Positions 52,511 through 61,478 of a DNA stretch of 64,000 bases are shown here, in pieces. The position numbers and the translations under genes are program-made. How positions within the stretch are numbered: position 1 is the first letter of the stretch; the number at the start of each line of letters is the position of its first letter. Under the pieces are notes generated by a model. It searched no databases. It was not told the origin of the DNA and saw only the letters and a list, made by a program, of their open reading frames with translations. The DNA is from Nostoc mirabile CHAB5784 (GTDB lineage Bacteria; Cyanobacteriota; Cyanobacteriia; Cyanobacteriales; Nostocaceae), in the NCBI RefSeq assembly GCF_020829645.1, contig NZ_JAIVFS010000005.1:1-64000 (forward strand), in the 5' to 3' direction.

Positions 52511-53815
52511 ATGAACACACTTCCTTTACAGCAGTGGGCAATTGCTTTTAGATGGGAGCATAATGGCAACTTCAGAGATAAGAAAATATCTAAACTAGAA
52601 GCTGCCAGAGATAATCTAAATGGTGCAATTATTAGAATCGGTCGTGATCAACCGTCATGCAACCTATATCTAGAGGATAGTAGTGTGTCAGGTCAGCACG
52701 CTGAAATATATTTTAATGAACAGCAACAAAAGTTTTTTATTAAGAGTTTGCAACCTAAAAATACTCTCCAAGTAGACGGGCAAGACCTTGTTTACGGTAA
52801 AGAACTGCCATTGAAAGAAAACAGTATTATTGTTTTAGGACTGCAAAAAATTGAAGTTACTAATATTCAAATTTACGAGCTTCAACCAACGAATTATTCA
52901 GGTGTGGTCAATTCCAGCCAAAATTCAAATCCAGTCAATCCAAATCCAAATTCAATTCCAATCAATCTCAACATAAATTTAAAAAATGTCGATCCAGATT
53001 CAAATAAATCAAAACATTGGTGGCAAGAGCCTACAATACAGGTAGCGATAATATCAGCACTAGTAGCAGTTCTAACCGCAGGAGTTACTTGGTATAGTAA
53101 TGACCAGACTCGGAAAACAGAGGAAAATAAAACTAAGGAGACTCTGAAGGTAGAGAAAGAGAAGGTGAATTTAACAAATTCTTCTGCGGAAAAACTTGCC
53201 TATATAACAAGATTAACAGCGCATAAAGCACAAGTTCTCGAAATGCTTAAGAAAGATGAAAATAAGAATCAAATATACAGTAGATTAGGGTTAATAAGTG
53301 AGTGTGATAAATCTATAACCATTGCAGTATCGTATGTCGCACCAAACGATATAGAACAAACCAGAGGTTGGTTTACTCTTACTAAAGAAGCTACCAAATT
53401 TCCTTCTTTTTATACGTTAAAACCTTTTATATTTATATATGCTTATATTGAAGATAATCGATATGAAAATCTATATAATGAATTGAGTCAAGATAAAGAA
53501 TTGAGTAAACCCTGGGAAAATGAGAAGGTAAACGAATATCTAAGTGGTAAAAATAAAAAGGGAACGAATTATCGAAATAAACAATGGCAAGGGAAGGATG
53601 GTTTAGTAAAAAGGAATATTATTTCCCCTCGTGACTTTGATTATATCGAAAACCCTTTATTTTTTGACAGAGACGAAAAAGATATAATCGATAAAGTCGA
53701 ATTTTACACATTTCAATTCAAGGGTGAACCAAGCGGAAGTGGCTATACAAAGGGAAAGTTTAGTTGTCAAGAAGGTAAGTTAATTTTAAATCAAAGTTGG
53801 GTAAAAACACCATAA
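52511..53815 (+). CDS. FHA-domain protein with one membrane helix
   Basis: A 434-residue protein. Residues 35-120 form an FHA domain: GAIIRIGRDQPSCNLYLEDS (Gly-Arg), SSVSGQHAEIYF (SxxH), PKNTLQVDGQDL. An Asn/Pro-rich linker is followed by one membrane helix (VAIISALVAVLTAGVTWYSN, about 178-197), a charged coiled coil and a C-terminal globular domain I cannot identify (RGWFTLTKEATKFPSFYTLK, YIENPLFFDRDEKDIIDKVE). The FHA side is probably cytoplasmic, reading phosphothreonine. It is 31 bp upstream of a Ser/Thr kinase on the same strand, a natural partner. Confidence 0.88.
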   Translation: MNTLPLQQWAIAFRWEHNGNFRDKKISKLEAARDNLNGAIIRIGRDQPSCNLYLEDSSVSGQHAEIYFNEQQQKFFIKSLQPKNTLQVDGQDLVYGKELPLKENSIIVLGLQKIEVTNIQIYELQPTNYSGVVNSSQNSNPVNPNPNSIPINLNINLKNVDPDSNKSKHWWQEPTIQVAIISALVAVLTAGVTWYSNDQTRKTEENKTKETLKVEKEKVNLTNSSAEKLAYITRLTAHKAQVLEMLKKDENKNQIYSRLGLISECDKSITIAVSYVAPNDIEQTRGWFTLTKEATKFPSFYTLKPFIFIYAYIEDNRYENLYNELSQDKELSKPWENEKVNEYLSGKNKKGTNYRNKQWQGKDGLVKRNIISPRDFDYIENPLFFDRDEKDIIDKVEFYTFQFKGEPSGSGYTKGKFSCQEGKLILNQSWVKTP

Positions 53816-53846
53816 AACCGAAATACTCTCCGAAAGACAATAGATA

Positions 53847-55397
53847 GTGAAAGACACAATTCTCCGTAACCGCTATAGAATCGTACAGTTTTTAGGGAGT
53901 GGTTCGTTTGGCGACACCTATATAGCTGAAGATTTAGATTTGCCTAGCAATCCCAAATGTGTCGTGAAACAGCTTAAGCCTAAAACATCCAAGCAGGAAG
54001 TTTTGCTGGTTGCTAGACGACTATTCGAGAGCGAAGCAAAATTTTTATACCATTTAGGTAACCTTAGCAACCAAATACCTAAACTATTTGCTCATTTTGA
54101 GGAAAATGGCGAATTTTACCTGGTGCAAGAATTTATAGATGGGTATGAATTGACCGCAGAAATAATACCTGGTAGCCAATGGAGTGAAGGTGATGTTGTC
54201 AAACTATTACAAGAAATTCTACAAATTTTGACTGTAGTTCATCAGGAGAATATCATCCACCGTGATATCAAGCCCCAAAATTTGATACGTCGTCATGATG
54301 GCAAGATTGTAATGATTGACTTTGGCGCAGTTAAAGAAATTAAAGGTTTGGCTGCGAATACTCAAGGTCAAGTTACTTCCACTATTGCTATTGGCTCCAA
54401 TGGTTATATGCCAAATGAGCAAGCTAATTCTAAGCCAAAACTATGTAGTGATATCTATGCAGTGGGAGTGATTGGTATCCAAGCTTTGACAGGCAAATTA
54501 CCTCAAAACTTCCAAGAAGACCCTACCAATGGAGAAATAATTTGGCAACATGAGGCAAATGTCAGCAAGAAACTAGCTGATGTTTTAACCAAAATGGTAC
54601 GTTACAACTTTAGTCAGCGATACCAAACAGCAACAGAAGCATTACAAGCACTTACTTCATTACCACCCCCTCTACCATTACCAAAACTCAAGCCAGCAAC
54701 CTGGCGATTCCTCTCTAATAGGAAAGTGATACTAACAGGTGGAGCAGTTTTAATTATGTTTGTTTCGTCTATATATATAGTGTCTGTTTATACCCAAAAG
54801 CGAGATACTCTAAATCCACAACCAGTAATTACAGAATCTCCTCCTACAGTAATTACAGCATCTCCTCCTAAAATCGAAAAATTTTCTCAACTACCTTGCG
54901 ATAACGACGAACAACTATCCTCACCCCCTACAGCTACAGAAAAGCCAACATGGGAAACTAGCATCTATAAATACTATGGGGATATAAACCCAAAAACAAA
55001 AGAAGCCAATGGTAGAGGGTTGATGGTTTTTAAGAATAATGGTTTTCAATACTATGGAGACTTGAAGAATAATAAGCGTGATGGATGTGGGAGATTCTCA
55101 TATCCGGTAAAAAGTAATATTAACTATTATTTAGGTCAGTTTAAAGACGATAAATTCCAAGGGCTGGGACGTTTAAAATTGAAAAATCAAAATGAATATA
55201 GAGGAAACTTTGTTAACAATAAATGTCAAGGGAAAGGAGTATATGTGTTTAAAGATAAGACTGAGCAAGACGGATCGTGGCGTGAAGATAAGTTAGAAGG
55301 AAGTGAGATGTCATGTAAATCGTCTTCAGCGCCTGTTATTTCAAAAGCAGCTTTTTTAGCCAAAAATTTATTTAACTATTTCAGTTTCTTGACTTAG
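53847..55397 (+). CDS. Ser/Thr protein kinase with C-terminal MORN repeats
   Basis: A 516-residue protein starting at GTG. The kinase domain (about 8-275) has LGSGSFGDTYIAED, VVKQLKP (catalytic Lys), HRDIKPQNLIRR and DFGAVKE with activation segment GSNGYMPNEQA. After a Pro-rich linker there is one membrane helix (VILTGGAVLIMFVSSIYIVS, about 293-312), then an extracytoplasmic region with MORN-type repeats (YYGDINPKTKEANGRGLMVF, YYGDLKNNKRDGCGRFSY, YLGQFKDDKFQGLGRLKL, YRGNFVNNKCQGKGVYVF). MORN repeats bind lipids or scaffold at membranes. The MORN part is almost identical in DNA to the next gene. Confidence 0.92.
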   Translation: MKDTILRNRYRIVQFLGSGSFGDTYIAEDLDLPSNPKCVVKQLKPKTSKQEVLLVARRLFESEAKFLYHLGNLSNQIPKLFAHFEENGEFYLVQEFIDGYELTAEIIPGSQWSEGDVVKLLQEILQILTVVHQENIIHRDIKPQNLIRRHDGKIVMIDFGAVKEIKGLAANTQGQVTSTIAIGSNGYMPNEQANSKPKLCSDIYAVGVIGIQALTGKLPQNFQEDPTNGEIIWQHEANVSKKLADVLTKMVRYNFSQRYQTATEALQALTSLPPPLPLPKLKPATWRFLSNRKVILTGGAVLIMFVSSIYIVSVYTQKRDTLNPQPVITESPPTVITASPPKIEKFSQLPCDNDEQLSSPPTATEKPTWETSIYKYYGDINPKTKEANGRGLMVFKNNGFQYYGDLKNNKRDGCGRFSYPVKSNINYYLGQFKDDKFQGLGRLKLKNQNEYRGNFVNNKCQGKGVYVFKDKTEQDGSWREDKLEGSEMSCKSSSAPVISKAAFLAKNLFNYFSFLT

Positions 55398-55618
55398 GTG
55401 ATGATCACCCCTACACATTGGACTTTTTATAAACTAAAAGCTAATTGCTTTGATAGATTAAAAATAATTATACCAAATCTTAATCAAGTGACACTTATTA
55501 TGTAATATAATTCCTTAAAGTCCTGATTTGTAACCTTATACTTAGTCTAAGTTTACACTAATTAATAATGGTAAATAAATTTCAGGTAGTGTACACATAA
55601 CAAAAACAAAGGTTCTTT

Positions 55619-56323
55619 ATGAAAATAAAATCTATACTTTCTTTTTCTTGTTTATTGATTTCCACGAGTTTAACTGTTCTTCCAATACAAAAAATACTAG
55701 GGCAACAAACATCTCCAACAACTCCTGAATCAAATACTGTACCAGTACCCACAACCATACCAGATACAACACCAACAACCCCACCAGTACCCACAACCAT
55801 ACCAGATACAACACCAACAACCCCACCAGTACCCACAACCACACCAACTTCTTTAGAATTTTCTCAATTCCCTTGCGATAACGACGAACAACTATCCTCA
55901 CCCCCTACAGCTAAAGGAAAGCCAACGTGGGAAAATAGCACCTATAAATACTATGGGGATATAAATCCAAAAACAAAAGAAGCCAATGGTAGAGGGTTGA
56001 TGGTTTTTAAGAATAATGGTTTTCAATACTATGGAGACTTGAAGAATAATAAGCGTGATGGATGTGGGAGATTCTCATATCCGGTAGAAAGTAATATTAA
56101 CTATTATTTAGGTCAGTTTAAAGACGATAAATTCCAAGGGCTGGGACGTTTAAAATTGAAAAATCAAAATGAATATAGAGGAAACTTTGTTAACAATAAA
56201 TGTCAAGGGAAAGGAGTATATGTGTTTAAAGATAAGACTGAGCAAGACGGATCGTGGCGTGAAGATAAGTTAGAAGGAAGTGAGAATTTGTCATGTAAGG
56301 AGTTCAACAGCAACTATCGATAG
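55619..56323 (+). CDS. Secreted MORN-repeat protein
   Basis: A 234-residue protein. A signal peptide (SILSFSCLLISTSLTVLPIQ) leads to a Thr/Pro-rich stretch in which PVPTTIPDTTPTTP is repeated by a 39-bp tandem DNA repeat. The C-terminal 150 residues are the same four MORN repeats as the kinase's outer region, including GRGLMVFKNNGFQYYGD. The DNA from about 55865 to 56290 is nearly identical to 54890-55312, so a recent duplication or gene conversion made it. It may compete with, or supply a soluble form of, the kinase's sensor domain. Confidence 0.88.
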   Translation: MKIKSILSFSCLLISTSLTVLPIQKILGQQTSPTTPESNTVPVPTTIPDTTPTTPPVPTTIPDTTPTTPPVPTTTPTSLEFSQFPCDNDEQLSSPPTAKGKPTWENSTYKYYGDINPKTKEANGRGLMVFKNNGFQYYGDLKNNKRDGCGRFSYPVESNINYYLGQFKDDKFQGLGRLKLKNQNEYRGNFVNNKCQGKGVYVFKDKTEQDGSWREDKLEGSENLSCKEFNSNYR

Positions 56324-56404
56324 TGCGGACATAAATCTAATTGATTTAGTTTGGCATTCTGACAATGTTAAACTGAAATGAACTAATAGACCAAAGGTTA
56401 TTAA

Positions 56405-56830
56405 ATGAATAAGAGACTTATACTGTCTGCCACTACTCTAGTTGTTTTCGTAAGTTTGAGTTTTCTTCCAGCACAAAGGTTACTGGGGCAAGAGGCACTT
56501 CCTGTCGCAGGTCGGGCAATAGAACAAAATAAAAATACATCTACTGAAAGTGAGTTGCCTGTTGCAGGACGTGCGATACAGGAATCAAAACGCCGACCAA
56601 AAATTAGACAAATCGCTTTTAAAGATAAATCAGTTGGTAGAGGAGAATCTAGAACACGGACTAGACGACGTGAGAGAGTCATTACAAGACGAGAATATAA
56701 ACCACGGGTTCGGCCAGTAACATATACACCAAAGAGAGAAAGTATTCAACAAAGGAGGATAAGAAGACCTGTTAGATCATCTCCAAGAATACCTTCAATA
56801 CCTCAAAACTTCCCAATCAGGCGGGGGTAA
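56405..56830 (+). CDS. Small, very basic exported protein
   Basis: A 141-residue protein. The signal peptide (LILSATTLVVFVSLSFLPAQ) ends in LLGQ, like the MORN protein before it. The mature part is Arg-rich (ESRTRTRRRERVITRREYKP, RRIRRPVRSSPR). The octapeptide LPVAGRAI occurs twice (residues 32-39 and 52-59), encoded by similar but not identical DNA. Strong positive charge suggests binding to envelope polyanions such as lipopolysaccharide or peptidoglycan. I know of no named family. Confidence 0.65.
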   Translation: MNKRLILSATTLVVFVSLSFLPAQRLLGQEALPVAGRAIEQNKNTSTESELPVAGRAIQESKRRPKIRQIAFKDKSVGRGESRTRTRRRERVITRREYKPRVRPVTYTPKRESIQQRRIRRPVRSSPRIPSIPQNFPIRRG

Positions 56831-56998
56831 AAATAGATTTATGAAAAATTGATAAAAATGACCAAACTAAAAAGGCAAAAATCAAAAGTCAGAAATGAAG
56901 GTAGTTGATTCTTGAATTCTAAGTATTTTTTATTAATCCAATAGGGGTTTAGCTGGAAGGTAAAATAAAGGGGAAGGTGCAACAATAAATCAAAAATT

Positions 56999-57028
56999 GG
57001 CTATCAGGTTTACTTAGAACCTGATAGC
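56999..57028 (+). terminator. Hairpin before the L,D-transpeptidase gene
   Basis: GGCTATCAGGTT and AACCTGATAGCC form a perfect 12-bp stem with a six-base loop. It is followed by only a mildly T-rich sequence. Terminates the upstream gene or acts as a processing site. Confidence 0.6.
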
Positions 57029-57083
57029 CGTGATTTATTTAGGCAACCCTAATTACTAGGCCTATTATCAAGATAGATAGTTT

Positions 57084-57671
57084 ATGCAGATCAAGATAAT
57101 AAAGAATAGCCTGTATTTTCCTACTGGTTTAAGTATTATTTTTGGTGCAATCGGATTGTTTTTCTGGATACAATCACAACATAAAGCTAAAGTAACTGTT
57201 GTCCAAAGTGCAGATTCCCGAAAGACAATTGAGAAGCCAGTACCTCCTAAAGTAAAACTAACTACTCCAATAGCTTCTAAACAACACATCCGTCTAGTGC
57301 TTAAAAGAAGTACACGGCAGTTGTATGTATATAAAGGAGATAATTTCCAAGCTAGCTACCCAGTGGCAGTTGGTAAATCAGGATTGGAAACGCCATTAGG
57401 AAAGTTTAAAGTTATTGAGATGTTGAAAAACCCCGATTGGACAAATCCTAAAACTGGAAAATTAGTTCCTCCGGGTGCAAATAATCCATTGGGAGAACGC
57501 TGGATTGCATTTTGGAATGTTGGTAGAGAGTACATCGGATTTCATGGCACTCCTGATAGATCATCCATTGGAAAAGCAGTTTCTGGTGGTTGTGTTCGGA
57601 TGTATAACGAGAATGTCCTTGAACTGTATGAAATGGTCAAACTTGGTACACCAGTGTTAGTAGAACCTTAA
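57084..57671 (+). CDS. L,D-transpeptidase (YkuD family)
   Basis: A 195-residue protein with one N-terminal membrane helix (LSIIFGAIGLFFWIQ) and a YkuD domain (about 68-195). The domain starts HIRLVLKRSTRQLYVYKGDN, has TPLGKFKVIEM, and the catalytic region FHGTPDRSSIGKAVSGGCVR with His, the SGGC Cys and Arg. Such enzymes form 3-3 cross-links in peptidoglycan or attach proteins to it, in the periplasm. Its position after the FHA-kinase-MORN genes on the same strand suggests a functional link to envelope remodelling. Confidence 0.93.
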   Translation: MQIKIIKNSLYFPTGLSIIFGAIGLFFWIQSQHKAKVTVVQSADSRKTIEKPVPPKVKLTTPIASKQHIRLVLKRSTRQLYVYKGDNFQASYPVAVGKSGLETPLGKFKVIEMLKNPDWTNPKTGKLVPPGANNPLGERWIAFWNVGREYIGFHGTPDRSSIGKAVSGGCVRMYNENVLELYEMVKLGTPVLVEP

Positions 57672-58427
57672 TTAGTATTGAGCCGAGATCCGGCCGGATA
57701 CCGGATACCGTTGGCGAATTCCCCAAATAGGGGTAAATATAGCGTAGACACTGTTTGCGAAACATTGCTTAACAATTTTGGCAAGTAATATTGCACGAAA
57801 ATTCGGTTCTTGGCAACTTTTGGTGATGATTGAAGGTTACGCGCTTTGAGCCAGAAGACAGAAGGCAGAAGGGTTTTAAACATTTTGCCTCACATAAGTG
57901 AAACTTGTGAGAAAGACTCAGTTCCAATTTTGTTGACGATGACACCCATGACGGTAGGCGGGTAGGCGATCGCAGTTGCTTTCATAGTGGGTTCTCCAAA
58001 AGAGTATAAGTCGGCATAGCCTTTATTTGTTGCCTGACTTTGCCTTTCATATTAAAATTTGGGAGTAATACTTTATGGTTAATACAGTCAAACGTTCAAT
58101 TCGGATATTAAAGATACGCCCCTGCATGTCTGATTTCCTTGATCACCCTACAGGATTTATCTTCTTCCATTTCCAACCCTTTTTTGCGGTGGGCTGTACT
58201 TATGGTAGGTGGGGGCAGGCGATCGCACCGACGCGATCGCATCACTAGTTAATGATCTGTTAACGATCTACTGGATGCAGAGAGTTGGCTCGTATGTCAT
58301 CCTAGATTAGGAGAGTTAATTCGGTGATGTCTTTGGTTTTAGTATTGAAAGGCTTTTTCCTTTTAGTATTTACAGACTACTCAGAGAAATTAAAATCTCT
58401 ACACAGTGATGATTTTGGAGAGAATCG
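57672..58427. other. Non-coding gap upstream of rbp
   Basis: About 755 bp without a supported gene. It contains a short GC-rich block (GATCCGGCCGGATACCGGAT near 57685), several HIP1 sites near 57968 and 58220, and the likely promoter of the RNA-binding protein gene at the right end. Confidence 0.6.
58345..58372 (+). promoter_or_regulatory. Possible promoter of rbp
   Basis: TTGAAA (58345-58350) and TATTTA (58367-58372) are 16 bp apart, upstream of a leader of about 50 nt with a small AGAGA/TCTCT hairpin. These fit a sigma-70-type promoter loosely. Confidence 0.35.
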
Positions 58428-58760
58428 ATGTCAATTTATGTAGGTAACCTCTCTTATGACGTTACACAAGAAGATTTAAGTGGTATTTTTGCAGAATATG
58501 GTACTGTAAAGCGGGTTCAAGTACCTACTGACCGTGAAACAGGTCGTCCACGCGGCTTTGCTTTTGTCGAAATGGGAACCGAAGCTGAAGAAGCAGCTGC
58601 CATTGAAGCTCTTGATGGTGCTGAGTGGATGGGTCGTGACCTGAAAGTGAATAAGGCTAAACCTAAAGAAGATAGAGGTGACAGAGGTGACAGAGGTTCC
58701 TTCGGTGGTAACCGAGGAGGATACGGCGGTGGTGGCGGCGGTGGACGCAACCGCTACTAA
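58428..58760 (+). CDS. rbp: RRM-type RNA-binding protein
   Basis: A 110-residue protein. A single RRM (1-80) has RNP2 IYVGNLSY and RNP1 RGFAFVEM, followed by a Gly-rich tail ([18 protein letters not shown]) with DRGDRG repeats before it. This is the cyanobacterial Rbp type with a C-terminal glycine tail, often cold-induced and involved in mRNA binding or localisation. A good ribosome-binding site (GGAGAG) precedes the ATG. rpsU follows downstream, the order known from Anabaena. Confidence 0.95.
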   Translation: MSIYVGNLSYDVTQEDLSGIFAEYGTVKRVQVPTDRETGRPRGFAFVEMGTEAEEAAAIEALDGAEWMGRDLKVNKAKPKEDRGDRGDRGSFGGNRGGYGGGGGGGRNRY

Positions 58761-58798
58761 CCTTGGAAACAAAAAAATTTGCCTAGAGTCTTAAGGTC

Positions 58799-58824
58799 AG
58801 ACAAGGAGTCTGTCTTTTTTTTGC
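58799..58824 (+). terminator. Terminator-like hairpin between rbp and rpsU
   Basis: CAGAC and GTCTG pair across a five-base loop and are followed by eight or more T. It could end most rbp transcripts and let a fraction read into rpsU. Confidence 0.75.
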
Positions 58825-58875
58825 AATGTTACTGCTTCCATAGCCATTGATGAAGTCAACTTAGTAGGAGAAATA

Positions 58876-59064
58876 ATGACCCAAGTAATCGTAGGTGACA
58901 ATGAACACATTGAGTCAGCCTTACGGCGATTTAAGCGAGAAGTTTCCAAGGCTGGAATTTTTCCAGACATGAGAAAGCATCGTCATTTTGAAACGCCCCT
59001 AGAAAAACGCAAGCGCAAAGAAGTTGCCAAGCACAGGCAGAGTAAGAGAAGTTTCCGTAACTAA
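58876..59064 (+). CDS. rpsU: 30S ribosomal protein S21
   Basis: A 62-residue basic protein. [20 protein letters not shown], then [20 protein letters not shown] and the C-terminal [12 protein letters not shown]-like basic tail match bacterial S21. TAGGAG lies seven bases before the ATG. It helps the 30S subunit bind mRNA leaders. In several cyanobacteria rpsU follows an RNA-binding protein gene, as here. Confidence 0.95.
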   Translation: MTQVIVGDNEHIESALRRFKREVSKAGIFPDMRKHRHFETPLEKRKRKEVAKHRQSKRSFRN

Positions 59065-59074
59065 GGGCTGACAT

Positions 59075-59236
59075 AGATATAAACGAATAGACTTGGTTTA
59101 GTGATATTTCGTCTCGGAAGATCCCCCCAACCCCCCGATAAATTGGGGGGCTTAATCCCCTCCTTTTTAAGGAGGGTTAGGGAGGATCAAGTCTTAACCC
59201 AAGCAGCGTATTCAGATATATCAGATATAAACGAAT
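59075..59236. repeat. Dispersed C-rich repeat flanked by 14-bp direct repeats
   Basis: AGATATAAACGAAT occurs at 59075-59088 and again at 59223-59236. Between them lies a C/G-rich hairpin block (CCCCCCAACCCCCCGAT, AAGGAGGGTTAGGGAGG). The direct repeats could be a target duplication made when the block arrived after rpsU. Confidence 0.55.
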
Positions 59237-59237
59237 G

Positions 59238-59266
59238 CCCTCATAGATTTTATGAGGGTTTTCCTT
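59238..59266 (+). terminator. Terminator after rpsU
   Basis: CCCTCATA and TATGAGGG form a perfect 8-bp stem followed by TTTTCCTTTT. It is displaced 175 bp from rpsU by the repeat block. Confidence 0.8.
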
Positions 59267-59335
59267 TTGCCTATTTTAAAATCAGGAAACCTAAAGAAAC
59301 GCTAAAATCAAGTCAGCCTTTGTATTGTAGCGGTT

Positions 59336-61096
59336 GTGTCCCACATCACTCAGAGTGCGGTTCACTGCATAAATCCTGATTGTCAACGTCCTTATCCTCA
59401 GCCTTGGGGAAACAAATTTTGCAACAGTTGTGGCACACCGCTAGAACTGTTAGACCGCTATGTTCCACTTCAGCCTTTGGGGTCGGGAGGATTTGCTCAA
59501 ATTTACACGGTTTGGGATGAAAAAACTCAAACAGAGAAAGTGCTGAAGGTGTTGGTAGAAGATTCACCAAAGGCACTGGAGTTATTTACCCAAGAAGCGG
59601 CGGTTTTATCCAGTTTGCACCATCCGGGTGTCCCTAGAGTCGATGCCGAAGGGTATTTTCAGCTACAACTGTTTAACCCCAAACCGCACCAATTGCCTTG
59701 TCTGGTAATGGAAAAAATCAATGGGCGGACTTTAGAGGAGATATTAAAAAAGTTTCCCCAAGGATGTCCAGAGGATTTGGTTTTAAACTGGTTTGCCCAA
59801 GCTGTAGAGATTTTACAAGAATTACACAAACGTCAGATTCTTCACCGGGATATCAAACCTTCTAATTTAATGCTGGGCACTTCTTCGCCATCTTTAACCC
59901 CGTCTCAAGGGCAAACAGGGGGCGATCGCTTAGTACTAATTGATTTTGGAGGAGCAAAACAATTTAGCCCCTCTAAGCTGCGTTCTCAGTCTAGTTCCAC
60001 CCGATTATTTTCTTCAGGCTACAGTCCACCAGAACAAGTGACTGGCGGAATTGTCGGGCCAAGTGCCGATTTTTATGCCCTTGGTCGAACAGTGATTGAA
60101 CTACTAACAGGCAAGTACCCGCTAGAGTTGGAAGATCAGCAAACGGGGAAATTGCGCTGGCGAACTGCGGTAAATGTCAACCCCCAATTAGCAGATTTGC
60201 TGGACGAGATGGTACAGGAGGATGTGCGATCGCGTCCGGCAAATGCAGCTATAATTCAAAAACGTTTGGCGAAGATTTCTCAAACATTACCGCCGCCAGG
60301 ATTATTTGCCCAACTGCGAGACAACGGGAAGCTTGCCTCAAGGCAAGTTTCCCAGAGATTTACACTGCTAACACAAGCTATTGAACAAGCCCTAGCTAAC
60401 TTTAGCCAAGCTGTCAACAAAACCGTTATTTTTATCGCTCAGACAATCATCAAAATTTTGCAAGCTTGTTTGGCAACGATTTGGGCAATGATCCTGGCTT
60501 ATGTTGGCGCTTGTTTTGGTGTGATCGCTGGTTTTATTTTGGCATATCACACAAGCTTGGGTCGTCAGGTTGTGGAATTTATTTGGAGTCAGCAAAACCA
60601 ATTAGTGCCAAATACTCAACCCGTCTTGGGGGCAGATATTTTGGTATTCATCGCCGCAGGTTGGGGAACCGCTTGGGGACTGACAGTATCCGGGTGTTTT
60701 GGTCAACAGCGACGCTTTTTAGTAGCGTCGCTGATGGGCATGATTAGCTATGGCTTCGGTTGGTTGATTTTGCAATTAATCACACCCAAAGATAGCGGTG
60801 AGGGCTTAGTGGCAGTGATTTTAGTGGCAGTTTGCCTACTTACCCTAAGTTTAGGGCTTCGCAGCCATCATATAGTGTATGCTGTGTTCGCGGCCTTTGG
60901 AAGTGCGATCGCCTATGCAGTTTTGATTCTTTTGAGGTTAGCACCTCCGATCTTCCAATTCTCTAGTCAACCAGGCTGGTCAGAGTTACAGTTACCTCTG
61001 ATTTTTTTTGGTTCTGTGGGCTTTTTTATCAGCTTCTGGTTAGGAGTGACTTACTACCTAATTGTCCCTGGATTGCGGTTTTTAGGGTGGCGTTAA
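59336..61096 (+). CDS. Ser/Thr protein kinase with N-terminal zinc ribbon and membrane tail
   Basis: A 586-residue protein starting at GTG. Residues 10-36 hold a zinc ribbon (CINPDCQRPYP, FCNSCGTPLEL). The kinase domain (about 42-315) has LGSGGFAQIYTVWD, VLKVLVED (Lys), HRDIKPSNLML and DFGGAKQ. The C-terminal half has several membrane helices (AMILAYVGACFGVIAGFILA, DILVFIAAGWGTAWGLTVSG, LVAVILVAVCLLTLSLGL, LIFFGSVGFFISFWLGVTYY). This design is common in filamentous cyanobacteria. The kinase probably faces the cytoplasm; the targets are unknown. Confidence 0.92.
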   Translation: MSHITQSAVHCINPDCQRPYPQPWGNKFCNSCGTPLELLDRYVPLQPLGSGGFAQIYTVWDEKTQTEKVLKVLVEDSPKALELFTQEAAVLSSLHHPGVPRVDAEGYFQLQLFNPKPHQLPCLVMEKINGRTLEEILKKFPQGCPEDLVLNWFAQAVEILQELHKRQILHRDIKPSNLMLGTSSPSLTPSQGQTGGDRLVLIDFGGAKQFSPSKLRSQSSSTRLFSSGYSPPEQVTGGIVGPSADFYALGRTVIELLTGKYPLELEDQQTGKLRWRTAVNVNPQLADLLDEMVQEDVRSRPANAAIIQKRLAKISQTLPPPGLFAQLRDNGKLASRQVSQRFTLLTQAIEQALANFSQAVNKTVIFIAQTIIKILQACLATIWAMILAYVGACFGVIAGFILAYHTSLGRQVVEFIWSQQNQLVPNTQPVLGADILVFIAAGWGTAWGLTVSGCFGQQRRFLVASLMGMISYGFGWLILQLITPKDSGEGLVAVILVAVCLLTLSLGLRSHHIVYAVFAAFGSAIAYAVLILLRLAPPIFQFSSQPGWSELQLPLIFFGSVGFFISFWLGVTYYLIVPGLRFLGWR

Positions 61097-61211
61097 ATCA
61101 GTGAACAGTGAACAGTTATCAGTTAAAAATTGATAACTGATAACTGTTGAAGAACGCAGGAGGCAGAACTTGCATAAATCCAAAATAAGAACCCCACCCC
61201 GCCCCGCAAGC

Positions 61212-61478
61212 CTATGGTGTACACACAAGTTCTGTCCACATACGTTTCAACTCTTTTACCCACATTTTTGTCAGAGTTAAACTGTCACACCCAGCGACAT
61301 CCCGCCCAGAACTAAAGTTCAGGGCTAATAGCTGAAGTCCACTTAAGTGGACTGAACGATCAATTTAGTCCACTTAAGTGGACTTCAGCTATGAGACTCG
61401 GAATTCATTCCGAGGCGGGATAGAAACGCAGTGTGAGATTTATTAGGCTGCGACAAGACTTGTGTGTACACCGTAGCC
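61212..61478. mobile_element. MITE-like element, copy 2, carrying a nested element
   Basis: Left CTATGGTGTACACACAAGT, right ACTTGTGTGTACACCGTAGC; the same ends as the 193-bp element at 51594-51786. The interior is different and contains the covarying hairpin element B, so the ends are shared but the cargo is not. Confidence 0.8.
61301..61420. repeat. Covarying multi-hairpin element B
   Basis: Closed by CCCGCC/GGCGGG. Hairpins: AGAACTAAAGTTC; GTCCACTTAAGTGGAC; GTCCACTTAAGTGGAC; ACTCGGAATTCATTCCGAG. The outer stem is CTAATAGCTGAAGT/ACTTCAGCTATGAG. Same plan as elements A and C. Confidence 0.8.
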
